Shown here piece by piece: positions 10,760 through 22,880 of a stretch of DNA of 64,000 nucleotides; position 1 is the stretch's first letter; each line of letters begins with the position of its first letter. The translations under genes and the position numbers were made by a program. A model generated the notes under the pieces. The model had not been told where the DNA came from. It did not search any database and saw nothing but the letters and a program-made list of their open reading frames with translations. Source of the stretch: Entonaema liquescens (lineage: Eukaryota; Ascomycota; Sordariomycetes; Xylariales; Xylariaceae); NCBI GenBank assembly GCA_902805475.1, contig CADCSX010000003.1, forward strand, positions 124,001-188,000, written 5' to 3'.

Positions 10760-11701
10760 TTACTCATTGTTGGATAGGAACCACTCCTCCATCTCTCCTC
10801 TGGCTTCGACTACCATTGCTAGGTATTCGGGAGAGAGTAATTTGGCGTGTAATGCTTCATCAACTGGCAACAATTCTAGATCCGTAGCTCCTACTAGAAC
10901 GGGCTCGAGCCTTACCCTATGTATCTGAGTCAAGTCTACTGGAACTTTATAGAATTTCACTTGTTGGTCCCTGGATTCACGACGAAGGTGGCCATGTAAA
11001 AGCTTGATCACATCATCATCAAAGCGGCCATCCACTTTGATAGATTCAAGTTGTCTAAATGACAGCACGTCTGAAATCATTATGCTGAGGGTCGTTAGGA
11101 TGTTCCCACGTGTTTGCCGATCACCCACAACCTGCTGTGGCGCATTACGGTCGAGTTTAAGATATAAATGACGGACATTAGGAGTTATCCTGGCAAGACG
11201 ATAGAGGCAGAGACATAAATCATAAAGATTTCTGGCGCCCTGACCGTACGAGACATTCAAGGAGCGAATCCAAGGAGGGTTAAAGATACCGTCACTTGAG
11301 ATACGCATGTAATCGCCATTAGCGTAAGGGTTCATTGAGGAGTTATATAGGTAGAGGTTACTCGTTAAAGCGTTTGCGCTTATACGGGAGGCGCATAGTA
11401 TATCATGCGCTTCGTTGTATGCTTGCTTACATGTTTTATGAATATGAACCGAGTTAGAGAGCATATGGGCAACTATCCAAGTATTAATGCGGCCATGCCA
11501 AACATAGCTTGCCGATGCGTTGAGGCGGCAATATTCATAGATAATGTTGCGGACTTCGCCGGGCAAGCGGAAGAAGAACGGGGACTGAGATTGATCTTGC
11601 GTAATGGTGAACATGGTGTATATCAAGGTGGAAAAGACTTGTTTCTTTGTTGTAGGATCAAGTATGATAAGGTGGTTGTGAATAGTGAAAAAGGACGGCA
11701 T
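10760..11701 (-). CDS. 2EXR/F-box-like protein of unknown function
   Basis: Single-exon frame of 313 aa. The segment FFFRLPGEVRNIIYEYCRLN at about residues 42-61 is the signature of the large fungal family variously labelled 2EXR, DUF7730 or F-box-like. These proteins are abundant in filamentous ascomycetes and have no established function; an adaptor role is only suspected. The rest is alpha/beta in feel (for example RHLYLKLDRN) with no membrane segment. The start could also be the internal Met about 30 residues in (MFTITQDQ), which begins closer to the domain. No introns are evident. Confidence 0.7.
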   Translation of the reverse strand: MPSFFTIHNHLIILDPTTKKQVFSTLIYTMFTITQDQSQSPFFFRLPGEVRNIIYEYCRLNASASYVWHGRINTWIVAHMLSNSVHIHKTCKQAYNEAHDILCASRISANALTSNLYLYNSSMNPYANGDYMRISSDGIFNPPWIRSLNVSYGQGARNLYDLCLCLYRLARITPNVRHLYLKLDRNAPQQVVGDRQTRGNILTTLSIMISDVLSFRQLESIKVDGRFDDDVIKLLHGHLRRESRDQQVKFYKVPVDLTQIHRVRLEPVLVGATDLELLPVDEALHAKLLSPEYLAMVVEARGEMEEWFLSNNE

Positions 11702-12216
11702 TAGCGAGAATATGGACGAATATATATAGTAATGTCATCTTGACTACAGTAATGATATCTAAGAACAATATTAGTGCTGGTATTGTTATATACCATGTAA
11801 GCCTCGCATCACGAAAAAGATCGTGGGATCGTGGTGGTCAATAAATTGGATGTTCTTCATGTTGTAACAGTACAACTTTCCAAGGACTCGGTTTAAGGAA
11901 CTCGGTTCGAGTTCGAAGCTGTTTGCCCCACGTTGCCCCGCCTATATGCATGTGCATGTACTATGTATGTCCTAACCGGGGTAGGAGTATTAATTCAAAC
12001 ATCAGGGGTCCTTTTCGAGGCTTGGTCAAGTGTAAAAAGTACAACATTCAACCCTCACCCATCATTTACAACCTTCCCTCGACTCCGTCTTTCTGCCTAA
12101 TCGCGTATTTCCTCCTTCTTTAGATCTAAGGTATAAACGAAATTTTAACATACGCATACAATTAAACTGAGGAATTATCCTTCAATCCAAGTCCTTACAT
12201 CTTGCTTTGAAGAAAC
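11702..12216. other. divergent intergenic region
   Basis: Lies between two divergent starts and should hold both promoters. The last ~100 bp before 12217 is CT/A rich like a fungal 5' UTR. No gene was seen. Confidence 0.5.
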
Positions 12217-13419
12217 ATGGGCAAGCCGGATCATAAAAAGGCTGACGACGCCGTCTCCTTACATACCAACCCCGGAGAGAGTTCTAGAGTGACTTACAAC
12301 GACAATGATGAGCTCAACATTCCCGAAATTGTCATTGATGACCTACCACCCAATTATACCGAGAGCGAGTCGTTGCTCCCACCGCCCGATGCGCAGACAG
12401 CTGCCCCCGGCCGCGGCTTAGCCATGGCTCAGACGCCGTTCGTCGAAGACGCTATGATGTTCAACGATCTAAACACTGGCGCTCAGTACTGGATGGCCAA
12501 AAGCCTCGAAAACCCGGCTAATCTCGAAAAGCATATTCGAAATCTCGCTGAGATACCTCCTCGACCGTATATCAAGCTTGTCGGAACGCACACCGAGACT
12601 ACGAGGGACAGCAAGGGCAAGATGGAGAAGAGCACAATTACCGACTTCGACATTTCAGTCGAGCTGACACCTTACCTCTACTCCGATGCGCAGTATCGCC
12701 ACACGTGGAATTATATCCGAACTGTAGAGAATGGCGAGAAGACCCGCCGTGGCACCATACTTAGGAAGCGCGCACCCGGTTCAAACCAGAGCATTGAAGT
12801 CGGCGGTACCCCGAAACCTACGCTGCAGGAATGGTGCCATCGGTACTCTGCTAGTCATGCAGGCTTAAAGGTCTTCGCGCTGCAACGAAGGATGATCGGC
12901 TTTGACGAGGAAGGTGTTAAGAGGAGGCTGAGAGAGTTAGTAAACCGCACAAATTACTGTGGCCATCTCAGGGTGGAGCTCGTGACGAAGGATTCCCTTG
13001 TCGAATGCTACAACGAAGCGAAGATAAACAAGTGGCGCTTGACGACATGGATACAAATGCTGTTTATGTTCACCCTTCTGTTCATCTTTTCCTGGCCGTA
13101 CTTATGGCTGCGGACCAAGAGATGGGAAGTTGTTGTCTCCGAGTGGCCCTTCTCGAAGATAGACGAGAATGGCGTCAAGCAGTACGTGAGCATTAGCGAG
13201 GATCAGTGGTTTAACATGTGGGGGCGAGCTATATCCAAGGCGGTGCTGCGGAAACGGCAGGGAGTACTAGACCAGACGGATCTGAGGCGAGCAGAAGAGC
13301 CAGAGCCGAGTTTCGAGTCCGAAAATGTGGCGGTCAACGGGGCGGCGAACCTGTTCAGGGCCGGTATCAGTGCCATGGACGAGATGAACAGGCAGTTGGG
13401 ATGGGGCAGAGACTGCTAG
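12217..13419 (+). CDS. conserved fungal protein with one C-terminal TM segment
   Basis: Intronless frame of 400 aa. Residues 1-70 are polar and disordered. Residues ~75-265 form a soluble domain containing PRPYIKLVGTHTETT, DFDISVELTPYL and a Trp-rich EWCHRYSASHAGLK stretch. One strong hydrophobic helix (QMLFMFTLLFIFSWPYLWL, about 277-295) is followed by WEVVVSEWPFS and a ~90-residue polar tail. It looks like a tail-proximal single-pass membrane protein of endomembranes. I recognise it as a type common to filamentous ascomycete genomes but know no function for it. The start ATG is in a good context after a CT-rich leader. Confidence 0.8.
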   Translation: MGKPDHKKADDAVSLHTNPGESSRVTYNDNDELNIPEIVIDDLPPNYTESESLLPPPDAQTAAPGRGLAMAQTPFVEDAMMFNDLNTGAQYWMAKSLENPANLEKHIRNLAEIPPRPYIKLVGTHTETTRDSKGKMEKSTITDFDISVELTPYLYSDAQYRHTWNYIRTVENGEKTRRGTILRKRAPGSNQSIEVGGTPKPTLQEWCHRYSASHAGLKVFALQRRMIGFDEEGVKRRLRELVNRTNYCGHLRVELVTKDSLVECYNEAKINKWRLTTWIQMLFMFTLLFIFSWPYLWLRTKRWEVVVSEWPFSKIDENGVKQYVSISEDQWFNMWGRAISKAVLRKRQGVLDQTDLRRAEEPEPSFESENVAVNGAANLFRAGISAMDEMNRQLGWGRDC

Positions 13420-13898
13420 AACCATTCTCTTGAAGAGCGCCGCCGTCGTCGTGATTTGCGGAGAATACTGATTTTTGGGAGCATTCTTTTGGGATTCGGG
13501 TTTCTGTTGAGCTGTACAGCTTTATGGGTCAAGGTTACGATTATCAGTCTCATTCTTGGAGTGGGATGTGTAAGGATATTGGGAAGATGCTGATGCTACG
13601 TGAGGTGCGTAATGGGCGTTGAGGACCATTTTCCTAAAATGGGAATAAGCGGGATCTTTCCATGTCACCTATTCTAGCGCGTACTGTGTTTTCCACATAC
13701 TTTTTCTTTGAGGTGTACTGCATCACGTTATATTCAGGCACTGTATGTATTGGTAAGTCCTCGTCTTCTTGAAGCGATGATTTCAAAAGCCTGGGGAGAG
13801 TAAACCTGAATATAAAAGGTAGTCTTCCGTGTTGCTTGCTCTTTGTGTAGCGCTACAGGAAGATCGTTGTATGACAATTGCATTGTCCTCACTTCGAT
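13420..13898. other. intergenic
   Basis: Contains the 3' end of the previous gene and the promoter of the oxidoreductase gene. Nothing else was seen. Confidence 0.5.
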
Positions 13899-15074
13899 AT
13901 GTCACCTATCCGCATTGGCCTTATTGGTCTCTCCTCATCTGCAACGACATCTTGGGCCGCTCAGGGTCACCTACCATATCTCCTATCATCCCGAGGTCAA
14001 TCCCGCTACGAGATTGTTGCTCTCCTTAATTCGAGCATTACGTCTGCCAAAGCAGCGAGAAAGCATTTTTCACTTCCTTCATATGTGAAAACTTATGGCG
14101 ACCTAAACAACTTGGCTTCGGATCCGGATGTTGACCTTGTCGTCTGTTGCACCCGAGTTGATACCCATAGCCTCACGACAGAGCCCTCGCTCCGGGCCGG
14201 GAAAGCCATTTATATAGAGTGGCCTCTCGTGGAGAATCATGAAGAAGCCATTGCCTTGACAGGCGATAAACGCCTAGATAATACCATTATTAGACTCCAA
14301 GGGCGTGTTTCACCAATTGCTCTCAAGCTCAAAGAGATTCTCAAGTCCGGTCGAATAGGCCAGGTCCTGAGCAGTGATATACGTGCCTATGGTAACCTCT
14401 TACCCGGGGATTCGCTGCCGGAAGGTCTCTCGTATTTTGCAGACCGGAAGATTGGAGGTAATCCCATCACTATTGCTTACGGACACACTATCGACTATGC
14501 GCACGAGGTTCTTGGAGAGTTTGACTCGTTCCAGAGCCAGATTCAGATACAACGGCCGGTCCTCAAGATTCTAGGGAAAGATGGCACTCGAATCAAGGAG
14601 ATGAAAAGTGACGTACCGGACTTACTGGTTGTTCATGGAAAGCTGGCTAAGGGAAAGGCAGACATTGCCGGGGAGGCTACCTTATCTTTTACATATAGAA
14701 GCGGGCAGCAGTTCAAGGGAACCCCCGGGTTCGTATGGACGATTAATGGTGAAGTAGGCGAGATTATGGTGACAGCTAATGGGGCATATGTACACTCTGA
14801 TTCTTACAGGGAGCCAATCGAGATCAAGATCCACGATCATTCTTCGGATGAAGTGATCGATGTGGAATGGGACTGGGAAGACTGGCAAAAGGAGCTCCCA
14901 TATCGTTCAAGGATCGTGGCAGAATTATATGAGAGATTTGCGCGTTGGTGGAATAATGGGAAACCCGCGGGAGATCTCATAGAAGAGCGGAATTGGCCTA
15001 GGTTACACAATGCTGTCGTGAGGATGAAAGAGATGGACGAGGTCTTTAAGCAGTATGACGCGCAAAAAGGGTAA
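13899..15074 (+). CDS. Gfo/Idh/MocA-family oxidoreductase, Gal80-like
   Basis: NAD(P)-binding protein of 391 aa from the ATG at 13899 (MSPIRIGLIGLSSS), preferred over the upstream ATG at 13878 because the Rossmann strand starts at once. The nucleotide loop is G-L-S-S-S, then NSS at the adenosine ribose position. DVDLVVCCTRVDTH and GKAIYIEWPL follow; EWP replaces the EKP whose Lys is catalytic in true dehydrogenases, as in the fungal Gal80-like branch. The C-terminal half has the mixed-sheet domain (GGNPITIAYGHTIDYAHEVLG). With the catalytic Lys absent, it may sense ligand or regulate rather than oxidise; that is inference. It is intronless, with the RIPed transposon starting 0.8 kb downstream. 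Confidence 0.85.
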   Translation: MSPIRIGLIGLSSSATTSWAAQGHLPYLLSSRGQSRYEIVALLNSSITSAKAARKHFSLPSYVKTYGDLNNLASDPDVDLVVCCTRVDTHSLTTEPSLRAGKAIYIEWPLVENHEEAIALTGDKRLDNTIIRLQGRVSPIALKLKEILKSGRIGQVLSSDIRAYGNLLPGDSLPEGLSYFADRKIGGNPITIAYGHTIDYAHEVLGEFDSFQSQIQIQRPVLKILGKDGTRIKEMKSDVPDLLVVHGKLAKGKADIAGEATLSFTYRSGQQFKGTPGFVWTINGEVGEIMVTANGAYVHSDSYREPIEIKIHDHSSDEVIDVEWDWEDWQKELPYRSRIVAELYERFARWWNNGKPAGDLIEERNWPRLHNAVVRMKEMDEVFKQYDAQKG

Positions 15075-15882
15075 CTAAATTTATGAGTCTACCATTTATA
15101 TTGGGTATATAGGTGCTTACCTACGTAGTGGTATGGGGAACCCTAGTTGTCACCCTACTTAAAATTTCAAAATGCAGCATCTGATTGAAGGTGGATGCGA
15201 CTGAGTTAACTTATGACTTATGAGTGTTGAGCCGACTTGAATTTACGTAATTATATATTTAAACGGACGATCTCTCTCTGATCCCTTTGGGCGTGTATAC
15301 CGAGTTCATATATCTTCACAACTAACCTCGGCTTGAAGTTTGCCTTAAGGAAACCCCTTACATACACCTAGGTAGGTTGGGTATTCAACACAGTTCAACA
15401 TGACCGAGTCTCGTAAAGGTAAAGTAGCGCGCTTAGCGCCTATGTGGTTTAACTCGGTTATTACATCTACAGCTTGCTAAGACAGAAATACGAAATACGG
15501 AATAGAGTTGCCACCAATGCGAATGGTGCCTGATGAAGATTCGGAAACCTGTTAATTTGGCACTAATACCGACTTAAAACTTTCAAACGGCTGCAAGCGT
15601 CTGTAGGGACCTAAGGCCGAAGGAAATGCGGGGCTCAACGGGTTCGGCCCCGGTACCATCGGCCTCTAATGCGGGAGCGTATTTAATACGTGTACATGAT
15701 TGGCTAAAACACCCGTTTGAGACGGGCCGATCATCTCAGTATGCGAAGATCATTCAGACCGAGATTTCCTAGAATGGACTGGCAAACTGTTTCGAATAAT
15801 TGGAATTGTGGACCGTCATATTAATTATTTTCAAGCTTGAGAATTATCGGTTAGCCTTATAATATCAAGTTTTTGATTTAAC
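15075..15882. other. intergenic flank of the transposon
   Basis: Ordinary-composition DNA between the oxidoreductase stop and the transposon. No gene was seen. GC content falls sharply after about 15,830, before the LTR itself. Confidence 0.5.
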
Positions 15883-15887
15883 CATAA
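15883..15887. repeat. 5-bp target-site duplication, left copy (CATAA)
   Basis: CATAA immediately precedes the left LTR and is repeated at 30000-30004 immediately after the right LTR. Confidence 0.8.
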
Positions 15888-16032
15888 TGTCATATGACAT
15901 GGACTTATAAGATTTATATAAAGACTTATATATTTTAAATATATTTTTACGTTTATTATTTTAAAAATTTCTTTATAAAATTTAATTAATATAATAATAT
16001 AATTTAATTTATATTTATATTATATTATAATA
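15888..16032 (+). repeat. left LTR (145 bp)
   Basis: Starts TGTCATATGACATGG. It aligns without gaps to 29855-29999 with 15 differences, all transitions. The outer ~40 bp keep the original bases while the inner part is mutated. Confidence 0.85.
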
Positions 16033-19000
16033 TTTAATAATTTTATTATTTTATTTTTTTAATTATTTTTTAATTATAATATTATAAATTATAATAAATA
16101 TTTTATTTTTTATTAAATTAAAAATTTTTTATTAAATTAAATTAAATTAAAGTTAATCATTAATTTAATTAAATTATTATAAATTTTTTTTAATAAATAA
16201 TAATTTTAATTTTTATTATTAAAATTTACTTATTAATAAATTATTATTTTTAATTTTTATTAATAATTTTTATTAATAATTTACATTTATAATAAACTTT
16301 ATTAATAATTATCAATTTAACAATTATTTATAATTTTATTATTAATTATTATTAATGTTTATAAAAATATACAAGTAAATTTTATATTTTTTTTATTTTT
16401 TAAAAACGAATTACTTTTTTTTTATATTAATTAACGAATATAATTTTACTTTTATTTAATTTATTTTTACCCTATTAAAAAAAAATTTAACGTTATAATA
16501 CAAAGATATTATTTATTTAATTTAATGGGTAAAATTAAAAAAATAATTTTATTATTTTTTTAAATGTTAAAAAAAAAAATATAATATTTTTTAATTTTTA
16601 TAATAATTTAATTAAAGTAATTATAACTTTTTTATAATAATATTTACGTTTTTTAACAAATTTATTATACTTTTTAAAATATTTTTTATATTTATTATTA
16701 TAAAAAATTTATAATATATTAAATTAATTTTTATGTTATTTTAACTTTATTATATTAATTTTTTGGAATTTATTTTTATTAATTTATAAATATATTACCG
16801 TTTTAATAATAATTTAAAAATTTTATAATAATAAACTTTATTATTTTTATTAAAATTATTGAAATAACTTTTTAAATTAATTATTATATTTTTATTTTTT
16901 ATATTATCCATTAAACAATTTTTTAAAATAAAGTTTAAATATTTATTATTAAATATTATTAATATTTTTGTTATTATTAAATAATTTATTATAATTAAAT
17001 AATTTATTATTATTAAATAATTTTTTAAATAATTATTATTACTGTTATTATTTACTTTTTTTAAAATATTATTTTAATTATTTTTTTTATTAAAATTTAT
17101 TAAAATTAATTAAATTATAATAAAAAATTAATTTTATATAATAGATTTAAATTTATAAAAAAATTATATTAATTTTAATGTTTTTATAATAATTATTAAT
17201 ATTATAAATATTATTATATAAATCTTTTATTAAATAATATTATAAAATTTTATAAATAATAATAATTACGATATTATTAATAATAATGGTAATGGAAATA
17301 ATAAAAGTAATAATTAAATATTTTAATTTTTTATAAATAGATTTTTATTTTATTAATATTATATTTTTTAAAAAATATATTATTTATATTAATATTTTTA
17401 TATTTATTTATTAATTAAAAAAACTTACATAATTATAAAAAAAAGTTAAAATTAAAATTATGTAAATATTATGTTTATAATATATTATTTAATAATGGTT
17501 AATAACCGAATTAATAAAAATAAAATAAAATATTTTAATTATAAATAATATAAATTATATTTATAAAAAATTTATTATTAAATTTTATAAATATTTTAAT
17601 ATTATTTATTAAAATCTAAAAAATCGATTATTTATATTATTAAATATAAAAAATGAAAAATTATTACACTTTTTTATTAATAATATTATTTATAATATAA
17701 AAATTTATAATTATTTACTTAAAAACTAATTTAAATATATTTTTAAATTATTTAATTATTATATTTAACAATAATTAATTAAGTTTATTATAAATATTAT
17801 CTTTAAACAATTTTTTTAAAAAATTAATAAATATAAATTAATTTTTTTATAAAAAATAAAATTTATATATAAATATAATAATAATAATAATAATAATTAT
17901 AATAAATAAAATAATTTCCTTTACAATAATTATAATTAATTAAAAAATTAAATTAATAACTTTATAAATAATTAAACATAAAATTATTAAAAATATTTTA
18001 AATTATATTAAAAAAAAAATAATTAACTTTAATATTTATAATCCCTTAATTAAAATATTAAATTAAACATTAAAAATTTAAATAAAAATGGAAATAATAG
18101 GAATTATAATCATTAATATTTTTAATAATTTTATTAAAAACCAAATATATATATAAATAATATAAAAAAAAATATTAATAATTTTAATATTTACGTTAAT
18201 AAAAAAAATTATAATAATAAAAAAATTATATTTTATGAAAAAATTTCCAATAATTTTAATTTATCTTTTATTAATAATAATATTAAAAATATAACATATT
18301 TTAACATAATAATTTAAATACCCAAATAAATTAATTATAAATTTTGTAATAAAACATTTATTAATTATAATAAACTATTTCGTCACATTTAATAATACCA
18401 CTTTAATAATAATAAACTATTATTTAAACTTACATCGTTTTTATTAAAACTATCAACTAAAATTTTAATATAATAAAATATATTATAATTATTAATAATA
18501 TTATTATTAATATATACATAAAAATTAATAAATATTATAATTATAATAAATTCCATTTTATTTAAATTATACCATATTAATAATATATTAATATTACAAA
18601 ATTTTTATTAATTATTATTATTTAATATTTATTATTTATTATTATTTATTAATCGTTAATATAATAATTAATATTAAATAATAATTAATATTAACTTTAA
18701 AACATTATTTAAATTTTTATAATTAATTTTAAAAACTAAAATCTTTATTATTAATTTATTAATTAATTTATTTTTTAATATTAAAACCAATTTTATTTAT
18801 AAAATAAAAATATATTTTAAATTTTTTATTATAATTTTTCTTAAATTTAAATATTAAAAAAATATTTATATTAATATTAATTATATATAAATTATTATTA
18901 ATAAAATATAAATTTAACAATATTACTTTAATAATAAAATTCGTATAAAAATAACATTTATATTTATATATAAAATTTTTATAAATTAAATTATTATAAA

Positions 19001-20270
19001 TAAATATATTATTATTAAATTTTATTTTAAAAATATTTATAATAAATAATTAACTATTATTTCGTTCTTTCGTAAAATTATTTTTATTAAAAATTTACCT
19101 TTTAAGTTATTATTAAAAATAAATATTTTTAATGTTAAAAATATTAATATTTTATTATTAAAAAAAATTATTATTATTTAATTTTGTAAAATTATAATTT
19201 TATTATTAATTACTTTAAATAATAAAAAATATAATAAAGTTAAAATAATAATAATAAATTATATTGTTATTTTATTATATTATTATTATTATATCAATAT
19301 ATTATATTATATAAATTTCGGTTAAAATTTAATTTTCGAGTTTATTAATGATTAAATTATTTGTTTAACTTTTTTAATTAATAATAATATAAAATAAATT
19401 ATTATTTGTAATAATATTATAAAACTTATTATTATTTTTTATAATATATTTATAAATTATTTAATTTTAATAAATTAAAAATATAAAAATTATTATATTA
19501 TTAATAATAAAGTTGTTAAATTTATTATTAAAAAATTTAAAATTTATAAATTTAATAATTATATTTTTAATTAATTTTTATTATTTATTATAAACATTAT
19601 TAATATTAATAAACATTTTAATAATATAATTATTTATAAAAACTTTAATAAATTAAGAAAATTTAAAAAATTTTATAATATTATTTTAAAATTTTATAAT
19701 ATTTTTAAAAATAAAAACCTTATTTATATTTTTAAAAAAAAAATTAAATTAATTAAGTTTAAATTAAATTAAAAAAAATTTATTTTTAAAAAATGTAAAT
19801 TTTACGTTATTAATATTAAAAATCAAAAAATCATTAATAATATAATTATAAAATTAATTTCTTAAAATAAAATATTTTATAATTAAAAATTTATTTTTTT
19901 TTTTATATTAATTTTCGTTATTTATAAAGATATTTTTATTTTAAATAAAAATAATAAAATTAAACAAAAAAATTATATAATTATTAATATAAAAATTATT
20001 AATTAAATAGTTCTTAATAATAAATATTTAATAAAATCATAAAAATTTATATTAACTAAATATTAAAATAAACTATATTTTATAATTTTTAATATATTAT
20101 CTTTTTATTATTAATAATATATTTACTTAATAATATAATAAATTTTAATTATTATTATTATAAAAAATTAATATATATTTAAAATATTAATTATAAAATA
20201 TAAAAATAATAATATATACATTTAAAAATAAATAAATATTATTTTTAAACCCATTAACAATATTAATATT

Positions 20271-20550
20271 TATTATAATAATATTTATATAATTTTTATT
20301 ATATTTAAAAAATATATTAAAAATTTAATTTATATTTTTATTTTAATAAAAATAAAAAATATATTAATTAATTTTAATAAATTATTTATTATTTTCTTTA
20401 ATAATATTATTTTTAATTATTTTATTAATTTTTTTAATTTATTAATAATAAAAGAAAAATTTATTATAATTATTAAAATTATATTTTTTAAATTATTAAA
20501 AAATTTAAAAATTTTTATTAATTTTATTAATTATATAAAAAATAATATAT
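20271..20550 (+). pseudogene. eroded Gypsy reverse transcriptase / RNase H trace
   Basis: In one plus-strand frame I see YYNNI followed by FKKYIKNL, which reads back through RIP changes to a YxDDI..LEEHIxxL pattern. A FKLLKNLKIFINFINY stretch reads back to the PK.LK.LQ.FLGFANY motif of Ty3/Gypsy elements. The distance between the DD and the F of FLGF is 79 codons. The LINE inserted about 220 bp downstream, within what would be the RNase H region. This is an inference by motif back-reading, not an alignment. Confidence 0.6.
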
Positions 20551-20756
20551 TAAAATATATTAAATTTATTAAATTTTTAAAAAAGCGAAAAACTTTTTTA
20601 TTTTATATAAATTTTTGTATATTATTATTAAAATAAAATAAAAAAAAATAAATATTAAAAATTATTATTATAATTTTTTTATAAATAAAATTAAATTTAT
20701 TTTACGGTATTAAAAATATATTAATAAAATATATAATTTTTTATTTTTTTAATTTT

Positions 20757-20771
20757 ATAAAAATATTATAT
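20757..20771. repeat. 15-bp target-site duplication of the LINE, left copy
   Basis: ataaaaatattatat at 20757-20771 recurs exactly at 27636-27650, precisely where base composition changes. The first two bases of the right copy could instead belong to the AAT tail. Confidence 0.65.
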
Positions 20772-21903
20772 GAATTAATATAATTTAGGAAGGTTTTGAT
20801 TTTTTGTAATGTAATATTGTGAGAAATTAATAATAATTTATTAAAAATAAATAATTATAATATTTAGAAGGTTGTGATAGTTTTGTATTGTAATTGTGAT
20901 GGCGGCGTTGTTTGAAAGCGTTGACGTTAAGATGGTGGTAAGAAATCCGATGCGTAATGTGTTCAGATTAATTATAATAAATAATAATAATAGTAATAAT
21001 AATAATAATAAAAGATCGAAAAGAAAATAAATAGATAAAGAAAAATACAAAAAAATAATTGTAATATTATTTAAGATATTAATAAATTTAATATATAAAG
21101 AAAATAAAATAGAAATTAATAAATTGAAAATGTAAATTATTAAGGTAATAAAGAAAGAAATGTAACGTTTACGTACCGTTTAAAAAACGGAAATAAAACA
21201 ATAATATGCCAAATTAATTATACTCGAAAATATAAAAGAAAAAATAAAAGAAATAAAAATAAAGATTTTAAGAAAAATAAATATTATTAAAAACTTTTAA
21301 AATTTATAAGTAGTAAAATAGTTATAAATAAACGTAGTAATTATAAATAATTAAATTTAAAATAACGTAATAATAGTTCCACCGTAAAAAATAAAAGAAA
21401 TTATTATTAAAAAAAGTTTAATAAACTTAAAGATAATTAAAAGGATATTAAAAAAAATAGTAAAAATAATTAATTAAGTTTTAAGAAAATAAAAAATAAT
21501 AATAACGTATAAACTTTAAAACGGGGTTATTACGATTATATTTCGAAAAAGCGTAAAAATTTATAAGTAAAAAAAATAAAAATAAATAAAAGAAATTTTC
21601 GGAAATTAAATTATAAACATTAATTAATCTTTTACTTTTATAATAAAAAACTTTAAAGCGAAAAAACTATAAAATATGTACGTTAATCCCGAAAAACTAT
21701 TAATAAATATTAAAACAAAAAACCGTTAAAATATTAAAAACCTAAAATTAATATACCGTAAAAAAAAAAAAATTAAATATATAATGTTAATTATAAAAAT
21801 AATTTTATTAAAAATAACAAAAACTTTATATAATAATAAATTACTTTAAAAAATAAAGTTTTTCTAATATAAACTTTTTATAAAAAACGTAAAAATAAAA
21901 TAA

Positions 21904-21945
21904 TATTATAAATATTACAATTTTAATTATATAATAAAATATTAC
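21904..21945 (+). pseudogene. eroded CCHC zinc knuckle of LINE ORF1
   Basis: The frame reads YYKYYNFNYIIKYY. Reversing G-to-A at each Tyr gives Cys-X2-Cys-X4-His-X4-Cys with exact spacing (the His by reversing C-to-T). Its frame differs from that of the ORF2 traces, as expected of a separate ORF1. Confidence 0.6.
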
Positions 21946-22847
21946 AAATAATAAATAAAGTACAATAAATGCGTAAAAACAACATATAAAAAAGAAAAAC
22001 GAAGTTATATAAAAAAAACCAAATATAAAAATTGCAATAACCTTTACCCAACTTAAAACAAAAATTATAACAAAATAAAAGAAATAAAAAAAAAGGTAAA
22101 AAAAATATACATACATAAACTATAACAGTTCAAAAAAAGAGAAAGATCCGGATACTTTTTAAACGTAACCTATATTATCTATAACAATTTTACGTTCGTA
22201 ACACCCAAAAAAATAAAAAAAAAAAACCCTTTAAAAAATAAATTAAATAACATCATAAACCTAAAACCGCTCCTTTTAATTTTAAAAACGTTTAAAAAAA
22301 AAAAACTTAAAAAAACAATATATATAATAAATATACCAAAAATAACATACATTTTTTTAACATTATTTTCGATACTAATAACAACGTTTAAAACCAAATC
22401 AACCCCATTTAAATAAATAACTTATACGTAAAAACAAAACAACATATAATTTTTTAAAAATATATAATAACGAAAATAAAAATAATATATTAAAACATAA
22501 TATAAAATAACGGAATATTATTTTAAATTTTAAAAATATAAAATAACCCGGATTTAATTATAATATAAAAACCGTAATTTGTAAAAAAAAAATTATATAA
22601 TTTATTAATTAATAATTATAAAATAATATAAAATAAATTAAAATATGTTGTGTTATATATAACTAAAACTATAGATAATATAAAATGGATAAGCGAAACG
22701 GAACATAATTAAACGGCGTATAAGTTACGTATTAAACGCGGAATAATAACGGTATGGAACATTTATATAAAACCGGAAAAAATAATGAGATATAATTTTT
22801 TCCCGAAGATAGATAATAAAAAAGGAAATAAGAAATATATTATAATA

Positions 22848-22880
22848 GAAGATTTTAATATATATTATTTTATTTGGGAT
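22848..22880 (+). pseudogene. eroded EEP endonuclease box of LINE ORF2
   Basis: EDFNIYYFIWD corresponds to the G-D-F-N-x-H-H-x-x-W-D/G box of LINE apurinic endonucleases after GGA-to-GAA and CAT-to-TAT changes. Confidence 0.65.

Noticed and set aside
20383..20420. FIIFFNNII as the Gypsy YxDD box
   Set aside because: It lies only 38 codons before the FLGF-like box, too close; the YYNN at 20,271 has the correct 79-codon spacing in the same frame.
20841..22397. Several minus-strand open frames rich in Phe/Tyr/Leu (20841-21050, 21841-22116, 22179-22397)
   Set aside because: They are products of base skew in RIPed DNA. The plus strand holds the LINE traces and these frames have no domain or start context.
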